Shown here piece by piece: positions 26,268 to 38,570 of a stretch of DNA of 64,000 nucleotides. How positions within the stretch are numbered: the stretch's first letter is position 1; the number at the start of each line of letters is the position of its first letter. Both the position numbers and the translations under genes were made by a program. The notes beneath the pieces are model-generated. The model did not search any database and had not been told where the DNA came from. It saw only the letters and a list, made by a program, of their open reading frames with translations. This DNA is from Lepturacanthus savala (lineage: Eukaryota > Chordata > Actinopteri > Scombriformes > Trichiuridae), in NCBI GenBank assembly GCA_030544235.1, contig CM060469.1, forward strand, positions 13,510,017 to 13,574,016, read 5' to 3'.

Positions 26268-26463
26268 CAATGGTGGATGAAATGCTGAGATCCTTTACTT
26301 GAGAAAAATAGAAATCCTGTCTTCTAAAAATACTTTATCAGCAAAATGTACTTAAAGCAATAAAAGTAAAAGCACTGTATATAGACTGTGTTAAAGGCTA
26401 TTCAAGTATATTGTACTGTTTTTTACTACTTGAGTAAATATACTCGGCTACTTTCCACCACTG
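26268..26463. mobile_element. Short hAT-like non-autonomous copy, 196 bp
   Basis: The ends CAATGGTGGATG and TTTCCACCACTG are inverted repeats of the same type as the elements at 13510 and 55280. The interior has TGAGATCCTTTACTTGAG, then TACTTGAGTAAATATAC. The flanking octamers do not match well, so the target duplication is lost or the ends are displaced. Confidence 0.6.
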
Positions 26464-28429
26464 CAGACCTTTTTGTTTCATCTTACTCTAGCTGACTCCT
26501 GCTTACTCATCCGTCTTTCCTCATTTTCTCCGTCTGTGTGAGGATTCTGTAATTGTGCGCTCACTTAAAAGAAGAAGAAGGTAACAAAGTTTGCGAGTGC
26601 TTTGAGCTTCCCCCCCCCCCCCCCCCCCTTGATCTAAATACAAAGCTCCCAGGTTCGTGTTGGTTCACGTTCGGCTTTCCGCCGCGGCTCAAAGAACTAA
26701 TTGTGCTCCGCAACATCACAGCGTGACACGACGATTGACTAATGCATTAGCCATCGCTGCGTTTGATAGAGACACAAACGCGCACGCTGAAATGCCCGGC
26801 GCCGCTCGTAACACACCTCAACCCCTTGTGATGTAGCTGTGGGAGCCTTGTCGTGGCTGCTCGCTTGTTTTGATGGTGGTCGGTGTCACGGCTGGTTCAC
26901 ATGTTGTTTTGATCCCCGCTGTCAGAGCCCGGTGAGCTCACACAGACACAGCTGGCTTGGGTGGAGCTGCTAGGGGTACATAGGGAGTTGAAGGACATGG
27001 ATCCTTGCCAACACATTTCATACATAGCGCATATCTTACAAGTGCAGCTGAGAATTAGAGATAGGGGACCCTCACCCTGCACTGCCCACCCTACCATCTG
27101 CCCGCCTGGGGCAGGAGGCTCTGTGGCTTAGCTTCCATATTAGCAGGCATGACAGCCTTGCCCTCAATCAACCCCTCCGCCCGCGCACACACATACACAC
27201 ACCTTCTCCTCTCTTGTCTTTTCTTTTCGTATCCCTCACTATTTTAATGATGGGAGTATGTTAGTGTGAATCCTGCTTCTCCTTAATGTCAGTGTAAATG
27301 AGAGATTACTGGCCTTTAACAGCAGTAAAGAGGGAGGACATTATTTTTCTCTCGCCGTCTAATTTGGTTCTTGCTTGGAGGGGACCGCAGGGCCGTCAAA
27401 GGTTAGGCCTTGGCGTCTTGGTGTGTGTGTATGTGTGTGTGTGTGTGTGTTGGCGAATGTGTGTCAGTGTGTGGCTATGTGTCTCAGCGGAGGTTACGGG
27501 TCTCTCAGTAGATATAATTAGAAACTTCCGTGTAGCTTTTAGAAAAATAGTCAGCTTCCCCTCGCTTGTTTTCCTTTCACCATTTATCTCTCCTCTCTGG
27601 TGACATGATCTGGGGAGTCAGCCGCCACGTCCATCTTTGTGTCTTGACTTGCCCCCCCCCCCCTCCTGTTTCTCTGCTGGTGTAAATCTCACATCCTGTT
27701 CCCCCCGTCAGCCAAACACAACAGCAGCAGGGCTGGATGAAACACATGGAGGGGAATCCCCCAGAATCAGCACACACCAGGCAACTCAGGCTTTAGCCTA
27801 ATTCCTCTTTAGAACAGAGGTTGGTTGGAGGAACTGAATGTTTAGATGAAGGAAATCATTATCACCGTAATCATTTAATCAATTTACACATACCAACAAA
27901 GTCAAACGGTCTTAACCAAATTGTAGGGCATATTTTTGCAGCACTTTTTTGCTTAAGTTAGCCATTTATTCAATCCACACGAGAAGCAATTTTAAAGCAA
28001 GTCTATTTCACACCTCATCAATGTAACGTCTAAGATGTGAAGATACTTTACATCAGGTCACTCCTGCCAACATGGAAGCCCCCTCTACACCCAGAGATGA
28101 CAGTTATTAGTAGAAAGCTGTTGAGAGATAACTAGAATTCTCCAGTGCCTTTCATCCTCCTCGAAGTCGGCTATAAGTAATGGCAGGTTACTAAGGATAG
28201 GCTGAGTGACTCATAAACCTCCCTGCTGCCAGCGGCCGGCTTCTCATCCTATAGCTGTCAGAGGGTTTAACGCACGCACACTCACACTTTCCCACGTGCA
28301 AAAAAAAAAAAGCTTCATGGCCTCATATGGCCTGAGTCACCACTGAGGGCTGCGGTACACAGAGCAACAGTGAGCTCATGATGCCGGCTGATGTTGAAGA
28401 GCCGCTCTGATCCACACAGAGGGAGAAGG
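26464..28429. other. Intergenic desert
   Basis: No gene is supported. A C19 run lies at 26610-26628 and impure (GT)n at about 27419-27450. A CpG-richer part at 26650-26810 (GCCGCGGCTC, GACACGACGATTGAC, CGGCGCCGCTCG) could be regulatory. The rest is unremarkable. Confidence 0.5.
26610..26628. repeat. Poly(C) tract, 19 C
   Basis: An uninterrupted C19 run; length calls here are prone to sequencing error. Confidence 0.9.
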
Positions 28430-28860
28430 ATGTTTCCTCTCCTCTCGTTAGCTAAGTATTGCACTTTAATACAGCTAATTAAACATTTTAATCAAGGGTA
28501 GCACTGTATTGATCTTGATCCGTTCTTAAGGGGGGTGGGGAAGTGGGGGGTAATGTTAACTATACAGCTCTGATTATTCCTGCTCCACTAGAGCTGTCAC
28601 TCAACCTCCAAATGATCCCATCAACTCTCCCTCCTGCCCCCCCCCGCGAGAGACGACCAAGTAAAAACAATGAGTTGAAGTCATCGCCGACTTATAATTA
28701 ATCTCTTGTCGACTTCTATTGACACGTCCACTCTTTGATTAAATAATTACCTAAGTGAAATAAGCCCCGACGATTGAGTCATAATCCCGAATAAGCTGTA
28801 ACCAACTATGGTCACCTCCTTCGCTGCGATTAGCTCATCATTTGCTTGGCTGCCAGAGCC
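28430..28860. promoter_or_regulatory. Candidate conserved non-coding element
   Basis: Two motif-dense parts flank a short G/C-run interval. The first (28440-28530) holds CAGCTAATTAAAC and TTTTAATCAAGG. The second (28660-28860) holds ACTTATAATTAATCTC, TTTGATTAAATAATTACC, GCGATTAGCTCATC and ATAATCCC homeodomain/Otx-type words with scattered CpGs. Enhancer role inferred. Confidence 0.35.
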
Positions 28861-30399
28861 AGCAGCCCCCCCATCTGTTACTCTCCAGGTTCTGGGACAG
28901 CAGTTTGTGGGGTCTCGGTATTTATGAAGCCCTTGTAACAGGTTCTCATTTGACTACCGGCACAGTTAAACTCGGGGAGTGTGTGCATGAACGGACACAT
29001 GCGCACACATATCCCCATGTATGCAAATACATTCACACGCATGTCTGCACATTCTGACAAGTGCAGTTTCTCACATTATACTACTGCTCAACCCACCCAC
29101 AACAAATACACACACACACACATATACACATACACAGGCGCACACTTCCCTTCACACATGCACTTGCAAACACATGCATGTCTACCCACCTGCCCACCCA
29201 CCACTCCCACACCTCACACATAAACAGCCTGGCATCTGTCACATGGGTTGGGGAGGGAGTGGGTCACACACACGCACACACACACGCACGCACACACACA
29301 TCTCAACACACAAACACAGTCCTGTTGTCTGTGGCAACCGTAGCCTCTTGACCCTTTGACAGGTACACAGCGGATCTCAAAGTGAGAGGAGAAGCCTCAG
29401 AGCAGGTCTACAAGTCAGAGATGTGCCCTCTCCATAGGTAGCTGTCGAACTCCTCGGGGCTCGAGGGGATGGCGGTGCCTCCCAGGAAGCCATAAGTCTC
29501 CTCTCAGGAAGTGAGGTGTGTCTGGAGCGTTATCTACATCTGTCTGGGTGAAAAGCAGGAGGACAAGAGGTCAGACAAGAATGGGACCACTTATATCATG
29601 TTTTATGTATGACGTGTGGCATGTGTTTGAATATTTACATGTGTCTGAAGGTGATGTAAATAGAGGAGAAAAAAAAAGAGGGAGGAAGTTCAGAGGATTG
29701 CGCTTCCTTTTGTCAACAAAGAGTCCCCTGTAAACAGTTGAGCATGATGCAATTCCGGAGCTGAGCCAGTAACACTCAGCGCATACGATCTATCGATCGG
29801 AGCTTCACCTGCACCAAGAGGCTTTCAAAATCAGTGATCAAGTCCCTGTTGACTTGCATTTGTCCACTAAACTAACATCTTACAGACTTTATAAACAATT
29901 TCCAAAAAAAAATATTTGTCTATTTTGTTGTATTGTGTCATTAATGTATCGTTCTGTCTTATCAGTGACCTTCAAATATGAACACTGATTTCAACACGTT
30001 CCACCTTTCCGATTCCTGATGGTTTTTCAAATTCCCCCTGGTCCTAGGTATGTTGAACGACCCCTGAAATAACATGTTCCAAGAATATAAATGATCAACC
30101 CCCACAAAGTCGAGTTAAAAGGTTTTTGCCGGCTGATCCTTGTGAACTCTTCTGAACACTCCCAGGCATATAATTAAAAGGTAGTTTCTAATTTCTATGA
30201 GAGTAAATTAGCGCCTCGGCTTCATTGTTAAATCATGGCTGGTGGCACGAAGCCTGGGGAGATGGATTGAATGGATCAGAGAGGGTTGGACAGTCACTGG
30301 ATAATTTTGACAATGGGGTTCGGGGGGTATCATCCATCACTCAAGAGCTTACATGAAAGTTGTGACAGGTAGAGGTCATGGCAATGTGGCAGGAGCCAA
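28861..30399. other. Intergenic sequence with CA-rich repeats
   Basis: CA-rich low-complexity sequence occupies about 28981-29320, including impure (AC)n at 29108-29135 and 29265-29302. The open frames it produces are His/Thr-rich artefacts. The rest shows no gene. Confidence 0.6.
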
Positions 30400-30900
30400 C
30401 AGAGATGGATGCCTTTAATTTGGGTAATGAAGAGTTAACCATCTTGGGAGAGCAAGAGGAGCGTTAAATGGGAGAGCCATCCGCCATTAAAAGAAAGTCT
30501 TATTTAATTCCTCCAACCCTAATGAAAGACATCGGAACACAATCCTTGATTGACAACGAGGCCCCAGCTGTAATTCCCTGCAGACAGTTCACTTAAGTTC
30601 CCTCCCTTATTAATCTCCAATATAATGAATTGCAAAACTAAGGTTAAATGTGGCAGCGTGAATTCATTATCACTAATACATTAGACCATAAGATGATTTA
30701 CAGTGCGGTCTCTCTCTTATTTTCATTAACGGTGAATGGCTTTGATTTAGCTGAGATTTCGTCGGCCTGTTCATCCCCGCCATCAATCTCACTAGCTTGG
30801 CCATTGTCCTCCTTTATATCTGACCCCTTCACTCTTGAATGGAGCAAAGAATGGAAATATGTAGGAGCAGACAACCTGGTGAAAAAAATATTATTCTGAT
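30400..30900. promoter_or_regulatory. Candidate conserved non-coding element, about 500 bp
   Basis: Repeat-free sequence rich in TTTAATTTGGGTAATGAA, CCATTAAAAG, TTGATTGACAACG, TTATTAATCTCC, GAATTCATTATCAC and CATTAACGG words. It is one of the longest stretches here without any simple repeat. Function is inferred from composition and location 12 kb upstream of sox11. Confidence 0.35.
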
Positions 30901-31589
30901 TTTTTTTTTTTAGTGTGAGCACAAGACCCCTCTTTATCGGTGCCTGGGAAATTATATTCATCCTGAGCTGTCATTCAACTTCATCCTTGACCCTGGTCTT
31001 ATTGTTGCAGGTTTAATGGTAGTGCTTTCAGCGAGATAACAGTTAATGCTCCACTGTCTACCAGCAAAGGCCTGCAAAGACTATCTCACTCTAAAACACC
31101 AGGGACCCTATCTGCATACTGAGCTGATAGTTATATGGACATTCAAAATGCATGTACATGTTCCGCCTATCATTCATTAAGCAAAAAAAGAACAGTGTCT
31201 GAAATGCATGTTTCTTTCCAAGGTGTAATTGTAATACGTCAAACACACACAGTGTAGTAGACATGACATACATTGTGGGCACTCTGTGGTTTGGGCAACA
31301 CTCCCTGTCTGTTCCTATTGAAGCTTGGAGGAATGTCATACATAAATCAGCCTATTATGTATATCCCCCCCGCAAGCAATATAAGGTATGGCCAATTTGC
31401 TTCACTGAATATGGTATGGAAGCACCAGCTTCCTGCATTGCCATGTGCTTTCTGGAATATCAGTGATGTGTGTCCGTTTTCACATATGTGCGCACGTTTA
31501 AGTCTTATGGTTAGTAGTACATCCATGCTACTATGTGCTGAAGTCCACCTAACTGTTGTGCATAAATGTGACAAATTGTAAGTGTGTGC

Positions 31590-32050
31590 TAAGAAGCGGC
31601 TGCAGCAGCTCCGCGGTGAGTGACAGGAAGGTTATGGGATCCTAATGACAGGGTTTTAAAGCTATAGCTACTGCTAATTGGGGTGATGTGTCCATCCTGT
31701 GTCCCCCCAAGACACGTCTAGCAACCAAGGATTAGCCATGATTAAGGTACTGGTCTTCCTAGTGCTTTAAAACCTCTCGCGGTATTTATCCGCAACGGTC
31801 AGATTACTTCAGTGATGGACAGATAGAGATCGTGCGGGTCATGAAATATCTAGACAGTTAGTCTGAAGCCTATTATAGCCACCTTCACTATGCGGCTTTG
31901 AAAGTTATATATCACCAGATATATGATACGAGATGGTGCACCGTATGCTGCAGACAGCGAGCCGATGTAATATTTATGCAATCGGCTTGTTATATAAAAG
32001 GAGTTCAAAAATAATGCCTCAGGATATTTTTCACATTTCTTGTTAAAAGA
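31590..32050. promoter_or_regulatory. Candidate conserved non-coding element
   Basis: Repeat-free sequence with CTAATGACAGG, GCTAATTGGGG, GGATTAGCCATGATTAAGG, TGTAATATTTATGCAATCGG and CpG-containing words (CTCGCGGTATTTATCCGC). The composition differs from the GT-rich neighbours. Enhancer role inferred. Confidence 0.3.
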
Positions 32051-33177
32051 AACAGGGAGGCAGTTCTAACACAAAACACAATTACAGAGTGTAAAATCAT
32101 TATGTCGCGTTGGCAAACATTTTAGCAGAGCATCACAATAAGCACAGCATAATGGGTCTCCCCAATTAACAAGATACTAATTATTATGTGTTGCTTCCTC
32201 TACAGGTTTATCTGGGACACAATATTTTATGAGCTGCCCTTTTCTTCATCAAATAATTTTAGGGTAATGATCTCTGCGATATTGATATGAAATCGCAGTT
32301 CTTTTACTATAGACAGATATAACACAAATCTTAAGGGGAATACAAAACCACCAGAATTCACAGCACTGATTACACACATTTGAATATTTGTTAATTGTAT
32401 TTTTTTGCACCGACGGTTGGCCTCAACTGCAGCACTCACAATGAACACATTTCATAGGAAAACATGTCCACAATTCAACTATTCCCATCATCCAGAGTTT
32501 AAAATGACCGAAAGTGTTGAGCCTTTTCTCCTTGTTAGCCCATGTCTGTTTCACAGGAACCTCTCATGTGTTTCCATTTGTGAAGAAGGCTGCAAATTTA
32601 ACAGGAGCAGGAGGCTCTACCTTGTTAAAATGAATTGTCATGTATGCTTGACAGACAATTATAATGAGATTAGTGCGGAGACCTATCTAAGAGGAAATGT
32701 TGGAAATAATCGCGCTAATCCGCTCACACTTTTTTTTTTTGACTAAATTCATTCTCGCATGGTTTCTTGAAACTTTGCTTTCTTGTTCATTATCTGAATT
32801 GTCTTACAGCTCTCGTCGCCTCCATTGTCACCAGGACTCTAGTCTAAAAAAGACCTCACAAGACTGGAATAATAAATGGGAGATTGTCTGTTGATGATAT
32901 CAGGGCTGAAAGTAGGTGTGATAGTTGAGGCAGGTGGGCACATGCTGGGCGTGTGTGTTCAGGCTGTTCTTGTTCACTGTTCATACTCATTCATCCAAAA
33001 TATTAGTGCGCTCCTAATTCACAGGATATCTCATGAAAGGAGACCAATAACATCTATCAACGTGTTCTCTATATAAGGTGTTAACTGTCCACATTTGGAG
33101 GTTGCGTGGTGGTTATACAAATACAGTAGATGAAACAAGTTGCAAAGGTAACAGGAGAGCACTGTTGAAGACCACTT
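32051..33177. other. Intergenic sequence without a gene
   Basis: AT-rich unique sequence. An open frame at 32405-32746 has no recognisable domain and no splice-compatible partner. Nothing else is supported. Confidence 0.5.
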
Positions 33178-33293
33178 ACCAGACATTTTTACCTTCACGT
33201 CAGCACATTTTAACCAGACATTTTTACTGTCAAGTCAGGCATTTTACTGCTGTTAAACCAGACAGGTTTTAGTGTCACATTGGGCCATTTTTT
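33178..33293. repeat. Three imperfect tandem copies of an ACCAGACATTTTTAC unit
   Basis: Copies start at 33178, 33213 and 33257. Each begins ACCAGACA(TT/GG)TTTA, followed by a GTCA-containing middle; the first two end GTCAG-CATTTTA. The period drifts from 35 to 44 bp. It abuts a dispersed repeat fragment and may be part of the same element. Confidence 0.55.
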
Positions 33294-33299
33294 TTTTTG

Positions 33300-33370
33300 C
33301 TTTTGAACCCAAACCATTATCTAGCCCTAAACGTAACCAAGTGGGTTTTGTGTCTAAATCTAACCGGGAT
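33300..33370. mobile_element. Dispersed repeat fragment
   Basis: TTTTGAACCCAAACCATTAT, then CCCTAAACGTAACCAAGTGG and TGTCTAAATCTAACC, resembles a very common fish repeat in which a CCTAAACCTAACCAAGT word recurs. The family is not identified; only a short piece is visible. Confidence 0.45.
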
Positions 33371-33561
33371 AGTCACACCACAAAACAACAGTGAAAACAA
33401 AAAAAAATACATATAAGCCACTATAGCAAGAATAGAAACCTATTTTTTAAAATAATTAATAATTAAAGCTTGTATACATTCATTCAATGAAGATTATGAA
33501 AATTAAATGCACACAAAATGCACTTTCTTAAAATTTCTGATGCAGCTGATCTCTTGTGTTG

Positions 33562-33675
33562 CTTTTTTGGCATTTTTGCCTTTATTATAGTTGAAAGTGG
33601 AGGGATTCGAACTGTAGACTCTCTGCTCAGGGCATGTGATATGCACTAAGGACTTGGCTATCAGGTCTCCCCTAT
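33562..33675 (-). mobile_element. tRNA-derived SINE remnant
   Basis: On the minus strand the order is GGGGAGACCTGATAGCC, an A-box-like TAGCCAAGTCCTTAGTGC (33643-33660), then a B-box-like GTTCGAATCC (33603-33612), then a tail of AATAAAGGCAAAAATGCC. The 30-bp spacing of the boxes and the tail fit a tRNA-derived SINE common in fish. A working tRNA is excluded because the arms do not pair. Confidence 0.55.
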
Positions 33676-33991
33676 GTTGGTCTGCTTGACACATGCAGAA
33701 CAGAGAAGTCAGATTGAAGCTTTGTATTTACACAAAATCCAGCAATGTAGAGCATTGTGCACAGGTGTGGTGTGTTTATTTATGCTTTACAATAGGGAAC
33801 ATTCAGAAATGACATTTTATTTATCTGTTTCATAGCATCGTCCACTGGTCTGCTCTTCATTCACTTTCTCTCTTTCTTTCTGTCTCGCTGGTGGAGCTGG
33901 GGAGGAGGGGCCAAGTGTGAATGCAATCAAAAAATCATGCCTATACACTAGAAAAAATAATTAAGGTAACAATTTGCCTGGATCTTTTGTT

Positions 33992-34389
33992 CAGTACAAC
34001 TAACATGATTGGTCATGCTCTTTATATGTTTAATTATGCTAATCCAACTCAATATTCATATAAACCTTACGGTCAAATTACTTCATTTAACTTGTTCTGA
34101 CTTCTTTATTTTACTTCCAGGATACTAATTGTGGCCATGCAAACTGTTATCTTTGTTTTGTTTTGAGTATTAGCGACTTATTTTACTGCAGTCTGAATAA
34201 ATTCACTAAAAAAAATTAAGCTAACAATTTACATGAACATTTATGAGTACAATGGAAGTCAAATAAATGAATTAAAATAGCTTAAATTAAGTAATTTGAC
34301 CACTTCAACTCGCTATGGCTTTTGAATCAATATTAAGTTGATTCAATAAGGTTCTAGTGGTCAAAGCAAATCATGCTGGTTGTTACTAA
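33992..34389. mobile_element. Foldback element with imperfect inverted arms
   Basis: The arms are about 33992-34121 and 34249-34389. The core GGTCAAATTACTT (34071-34083) is perfectly inverted as AAGTAATTTGACC (34289-34301). Similarity extends outwards (CAACTCAATATT against CAACTTAATATT; ACAACTAACATGATT against ACAACCAGCATGATT). There is no coding capacity. The left flank (33949-33990, CACTAGAAAAAATAATTAAG) is also partly repeated at about 34201, so the true element may be larger. Confidence 0.6.
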
Positions 34390-37300
34390 ACCAATTGAGT
34401 TAGTCTCACTATAAAACAATGCTAGGATTAACTTAATAATTGCAGAGTTTGAAATACTAATGTTATTATTCAAAGATGCCTGCAAATCGTTACCATAATT
34501 GCTTGTTTGGAATTGTTGAGGTGGTGTATCCCACAGTCACGTTTACACCTACGACAGAACCTAACACTAACTTGAAGAGATTTGTCTGTTTTCTTTAACT
34601 TGTTCACTCAATAAGGACACCTGGAGACCAAAGTCTGATGAAAGCACCAAGCTTTGCCACACCTGAGTTACCCTGTGACTGTGATTTGACACACTCATTA
34701 CCAAACCTTCCATTATTGATTTCTAGATAGTTGTTAAACACTCTCCCATGCACACAGCTTAGCCTTTCCATATCCCTAAGTCTCCTCCAATGACCTTTAC
34801 TGTTAAGATAGAGATAGCTCTCGGAGCATACAGTGGGATGTGGAGGATTTGCAAAAAGAGGACATTTATGAAAATCTTTCTTGAAGCCTGTCTAGGAAAT
34901 CCTTAAGAGACATGAAGGAAAGGGCAGTGAGACAGTATAAGGAGAGGACATAAGGCTCTGAGATGGATGGAATGCTGGGGGAAAATACCAGTCTATATGT
35001 GCATATGTAATGTAAAGTAAAAAGGACACAGGACTCTATTGAAGTTTTCTCCTCTTCTGTTGCACCACCGGTCTCTCCAGACATACATTCTGAACATAAA
35101 TATATTTGAAGAAAACTTTATTTGTGATGCAGCCAGAGTATAACGGTTGATACTGAAATGACCTTTTCCTATAGATTTGAGTTGGTATTTAAAGGAGTTC
35201 AAATCTAAATGAGAGAAAATACTTCTGTAATTCCTGACAGTTGTCATTTTTTATGTCAAAATGAATGCATGAATGAGATGAATATATATATATATCATTC
35301 ACGTATAATAATGTAATGTGTAAGATCACCAGTTGGCCACATGAATGGGGGGGAAGAAGGATGTTTTTCATTCTGACCCTCATGATTATGATTGTGTTTA
35401 CAAAGTTGCTTGGCGGTGGTCCTTTACATCTTTTTTGTTTTTTTTCCTTTTTCTGACTTAATGTTCTTGACTGAAAATACAGCTGTTGAGGTTGAAACTA
35501 ATTCCCCCTTCAGTTTTAAGGTGGTTATTTGTCACTGTGTGGTTTGGGGAATTGATTTTCTCCCTCCCACCACATTGATGAAACCCCTCCTGGGGGTTCC
35601 TCTGGGAATTCATCTTGTGCTGATAACTTTGAGCTATCTTATCTGGTCACTGTTCAAACAAGAGTGAATGCTCAGATTTGCTTCAGGTGTTTGTCTCTCC
35701 ATGGGTCCATTTCTTCTTGTTTTTGTTTTCAAGGTTAAAGCCAGATTGATGCGGCTGATTTTCACAATGCTGTTTTTTCGACAACGTTAGGGCAGGCGAA
35801 TATATCGCTTTCATTCATCCGTTGAAAAAGTAGTACGCAGAGGATGACCAACGAGCTGTGGTATTATCAATACTATATTTAATGTTAGGTTTGGTTTCAA
35901 CAGCTCTAATAGAATGAATTAAAGGATTTAAAACAGCTTGTAGGAAATTGCCTTTGGAAATGTAATGTGTGTGTATTGCACTGGAACATAACATATCAGG
36001 TGGCAATAAAATAAACATAATCATGTACAGAACTTAATGTACAATAGTATGATATAGTAGTAAATTTACCTTACAAAAATAATCAAAGGAATGTGAAAAA
36101 TAAGTATAACAAACCAAGAATCCTGGATTTCTGTGTTATCCTACCTACTAATTATAAAATCCTAAGGCTCCAACACTGTGCTGTCTGAGATTTGTCCAAG
36201 GGGCATGGATTCTCAATTTGTCATGCTGCTTTGAACTGTCACTATTCGACTGGTGGTGCAAAGATCATAAACCAGTAAAACTTCAGAGCACAGGATACGA
36301 CTGAGGGTGACTAAGCCCGGCGGAGGCCCCTCTCCAGTCTCTACACAGGCCGGCCTGTAGTCAACACTATCTTATCTCACGAGGGGGCAAGTCTGGGCTG
36401 GTCGGCAGGGAAGCAGCGCCACATGGCTTCGGTGGAAAAAGTCCCACACTTTTTAGAAATGAACAGTGGTAAACAGATCTGTTTCTCTGCGACCGATGTC
36501 GTGCTTCATGTTGTGGTCGCGTGTGTTTGGCAACTAAGTGATGAATTGCAATAAACAGCAGCGATATATCCAGCGATTTTGAATCTCTGCGGCAACGTGT
36601 AGTTTTCCGTCCGTTTGTGCTAACACAGCAACGGTGACTTCATGTCAGATTGACACGCGTCGCGTTTTATGAGCTTGCAAATGAAAATTTCCATCCTTTC
36701 CTCCATTGTGTCCTCCAGTGTGTGAGAGAGCAAGACCTGACTTGCAGCCATACAATCCATCAGCATTAGTCCTACACAGTCTCCAGACTAAACACACTCT
36801 CATTACAGTGGCTGTGAGTGCCCAGAGGGCTCTTCCTCCACACAAGTTTATTAACACAAGACACAATGTACAATACCGACCTCGGTACGCTGGACTCGCA
36901 CAGTAAACACCGCTTCACTGCTGCTGCTATATAATTAAGGGATTTAAATGGTCAGAGCTTATGGGGAATGACATGGCAATATGATTACTGTAGAACATAC
37001 TGTACTGTGGAAGCCAGAATTGCTGTAGGATGATGTCATCTCCTGCAGGCCATGGTGGATTCCCCGTTGCTTTGCGGGGCAGTGGCTTTGCTGTGAAGAA
37101 GGGAAAGTGGAAAAGACAGGAAACACAAACAATCGCCACCTGTACAGAGACTAGTTACGTGCAGTCAGCAAATAAAAGTGGAACTTACATAACTCATGCT
37201 CATAAGGGCAATAATTGGCTTACTCACAAAGTATCGAGTTACAAATTTGCTTGTCCTTGTCCTACACCCACATGATCCCCATAGCTCACATTGGATATGC

Positions 37301-37394
37301 TCACGGTTTATGGTGTCCCTCAGGGTTTAATGCACGCCAGAGTAGTCGGAGGAGTATTTACTGGTGAGGTTAATGGATTTGGTTTATATCAGGT
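34390..37394. other. Intergenic desert
   Basis: No gene is supported. A short (TA)n lies at 35282-35296. The stretch 36480-36660 has CpG-containing unique sequence (GCGACCGATGTCGTGC, CACGCGTCGCGTTT) of unknown role. Otherwise AT-rich unique sequence. Confidence 0.5.
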
Positions 37395-38570
37395 CAGGTG
37401 GTGTAGGAAATGTTCAGATCCTTTACTTAAGGAAGAAGTAGTATTATCAGCACAACGTACTTCAAAATAAACATCAAAGTACTGCTGATGCAGAACGACC
37501 GTTTCCACAGTGTTACGTAATATTCTTGGATCAGTATAATTTAATTACATAACTGTGCAAAGTTTGACAAAATTCAAGATCTGAGTGTTACTGAGAGGTT
37601 AAAAATGACACGGGCAGTGAGATTCCCTTTGTCTTAGGGATGGAAAAATGTCATGCCCCTGATTGCTAACATTGCTAAAGGACTTCTCCTGCCTAGGTAA
37701 AGCTAACATGGCTAGTCTGGTTGCTAGGCTGCAGTTGCTGCTGCTGCACTGCTGTGAGCCAGATTGTTTTTCATGCATTTTGTCCATGTCACTTTAAAGG
37801 GTCAGTAGTATATCAAATTACAACTTATTTAGAAATAAAGTATATTAAAAAGAAAGTAAGATAACATTTTACTTGACTGGTGAGTTCATAACACTTCAAC
37901 TTGTCTTCAACTTGTAAAACAACTTGAAAATATGGAAAAGGTTTTAATTGTGCCTCCAATATTTCATAAAGGATACCATTAATATAATTTCCAGCCTTTG
38001 TAAATATTTCATGAATATCTTATGAAGTCTATATCAAATGTCACTAAACTATACAAGTGAAATATTGGCAATCACTGAGTTTAACACTGGGAGGTAAACA
38101 AGCTACATTTCACTGACCTGTATTTGTATAACCTGGAACAGTTGGATATCCCCAGTAGCAAAAGATGAGAAATCATCTGCAAAGGTTACATTATAAAATA
38201 AATACATTTTTATGAAAAAAAAAAAAGAATTTGCTTCTGTCTCTTTGGCACTGGACTAGACCATTGACTCAGATGTGACATGATCAGGTAAGAGGTTTGG
38301 AACAAAAACAGCAATGCTGCTTTGCAATTATTGGACTTTTATTTCGACAAGTTGTCCCAGTTCTGTCTTCCACATTCATGACTGGTTTGTTATGAATGTT
38401 GAGTCACAACTCATGAAACAGCCATGAATGCCTTATGCACAGTTTATGACAGCTGCTATGAATGTGTTATGAACTCACCCCTCAAGTAAATGTACGAAAA
38501 ATAAACACGACATAAAGTGGAGTAAAAGTAAAAAGTACTCGAGTGAACTTACCAGAATAGCGTTCGCACC
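37395..38570. mobile_element. Diverged hAT-like non-autonomous element with an insertion
   Basis: The left part (CAGGTGGTGTAGGAAATG, then TTCAGATCCTTTACTTAAGG) matches the same family as the copies at 13510, 26268 and 55280. AGTAAAAGTAAAAAGTACTC near 38521 looks like its other end. The right terminus is too decayed to fix and could be near 38550-38571. A separate TIR element occupies 37864-38493. Confidence 0.45.
37864..38493. mobile_element. TIR element, 630 bp, nested
   Basis: The left end ACATTTTACTTGACTGGTGA with GTTCATAACAC (37864-37894) and the inverted right end (38464-38493) agree at about 28 of 31 positions with one gap. The body near the right end (GTTATGAATGTTGAG, ACTCATGAAACAG, CATGAATGCCTTATGCAC) resembles a known fish repeat. 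No transposase, so non-autonomous. Confidence 0.65.

Noticed and set aside
26268..26463. hAT target-site duplication for this copy
   Set aside because: The flanking octamers CATGCAAT and CAGACCTT match at only four of eight positions, so no duplication is claimed.
28981..29320. CRISPR-like or gene-like structure from repeated CACACA words
   Set aside because: Simple dinucleotide repeat in a vertebrate genome; no regular spacers, and the frames are low-complexity.
33603..33660. tRNA gene suggested by A- and B-box-like words on the minus strand
   Set aside because: The stems do not pair into a cloverleaf, and the tail matches a SINE; treated as a SINE remnant.
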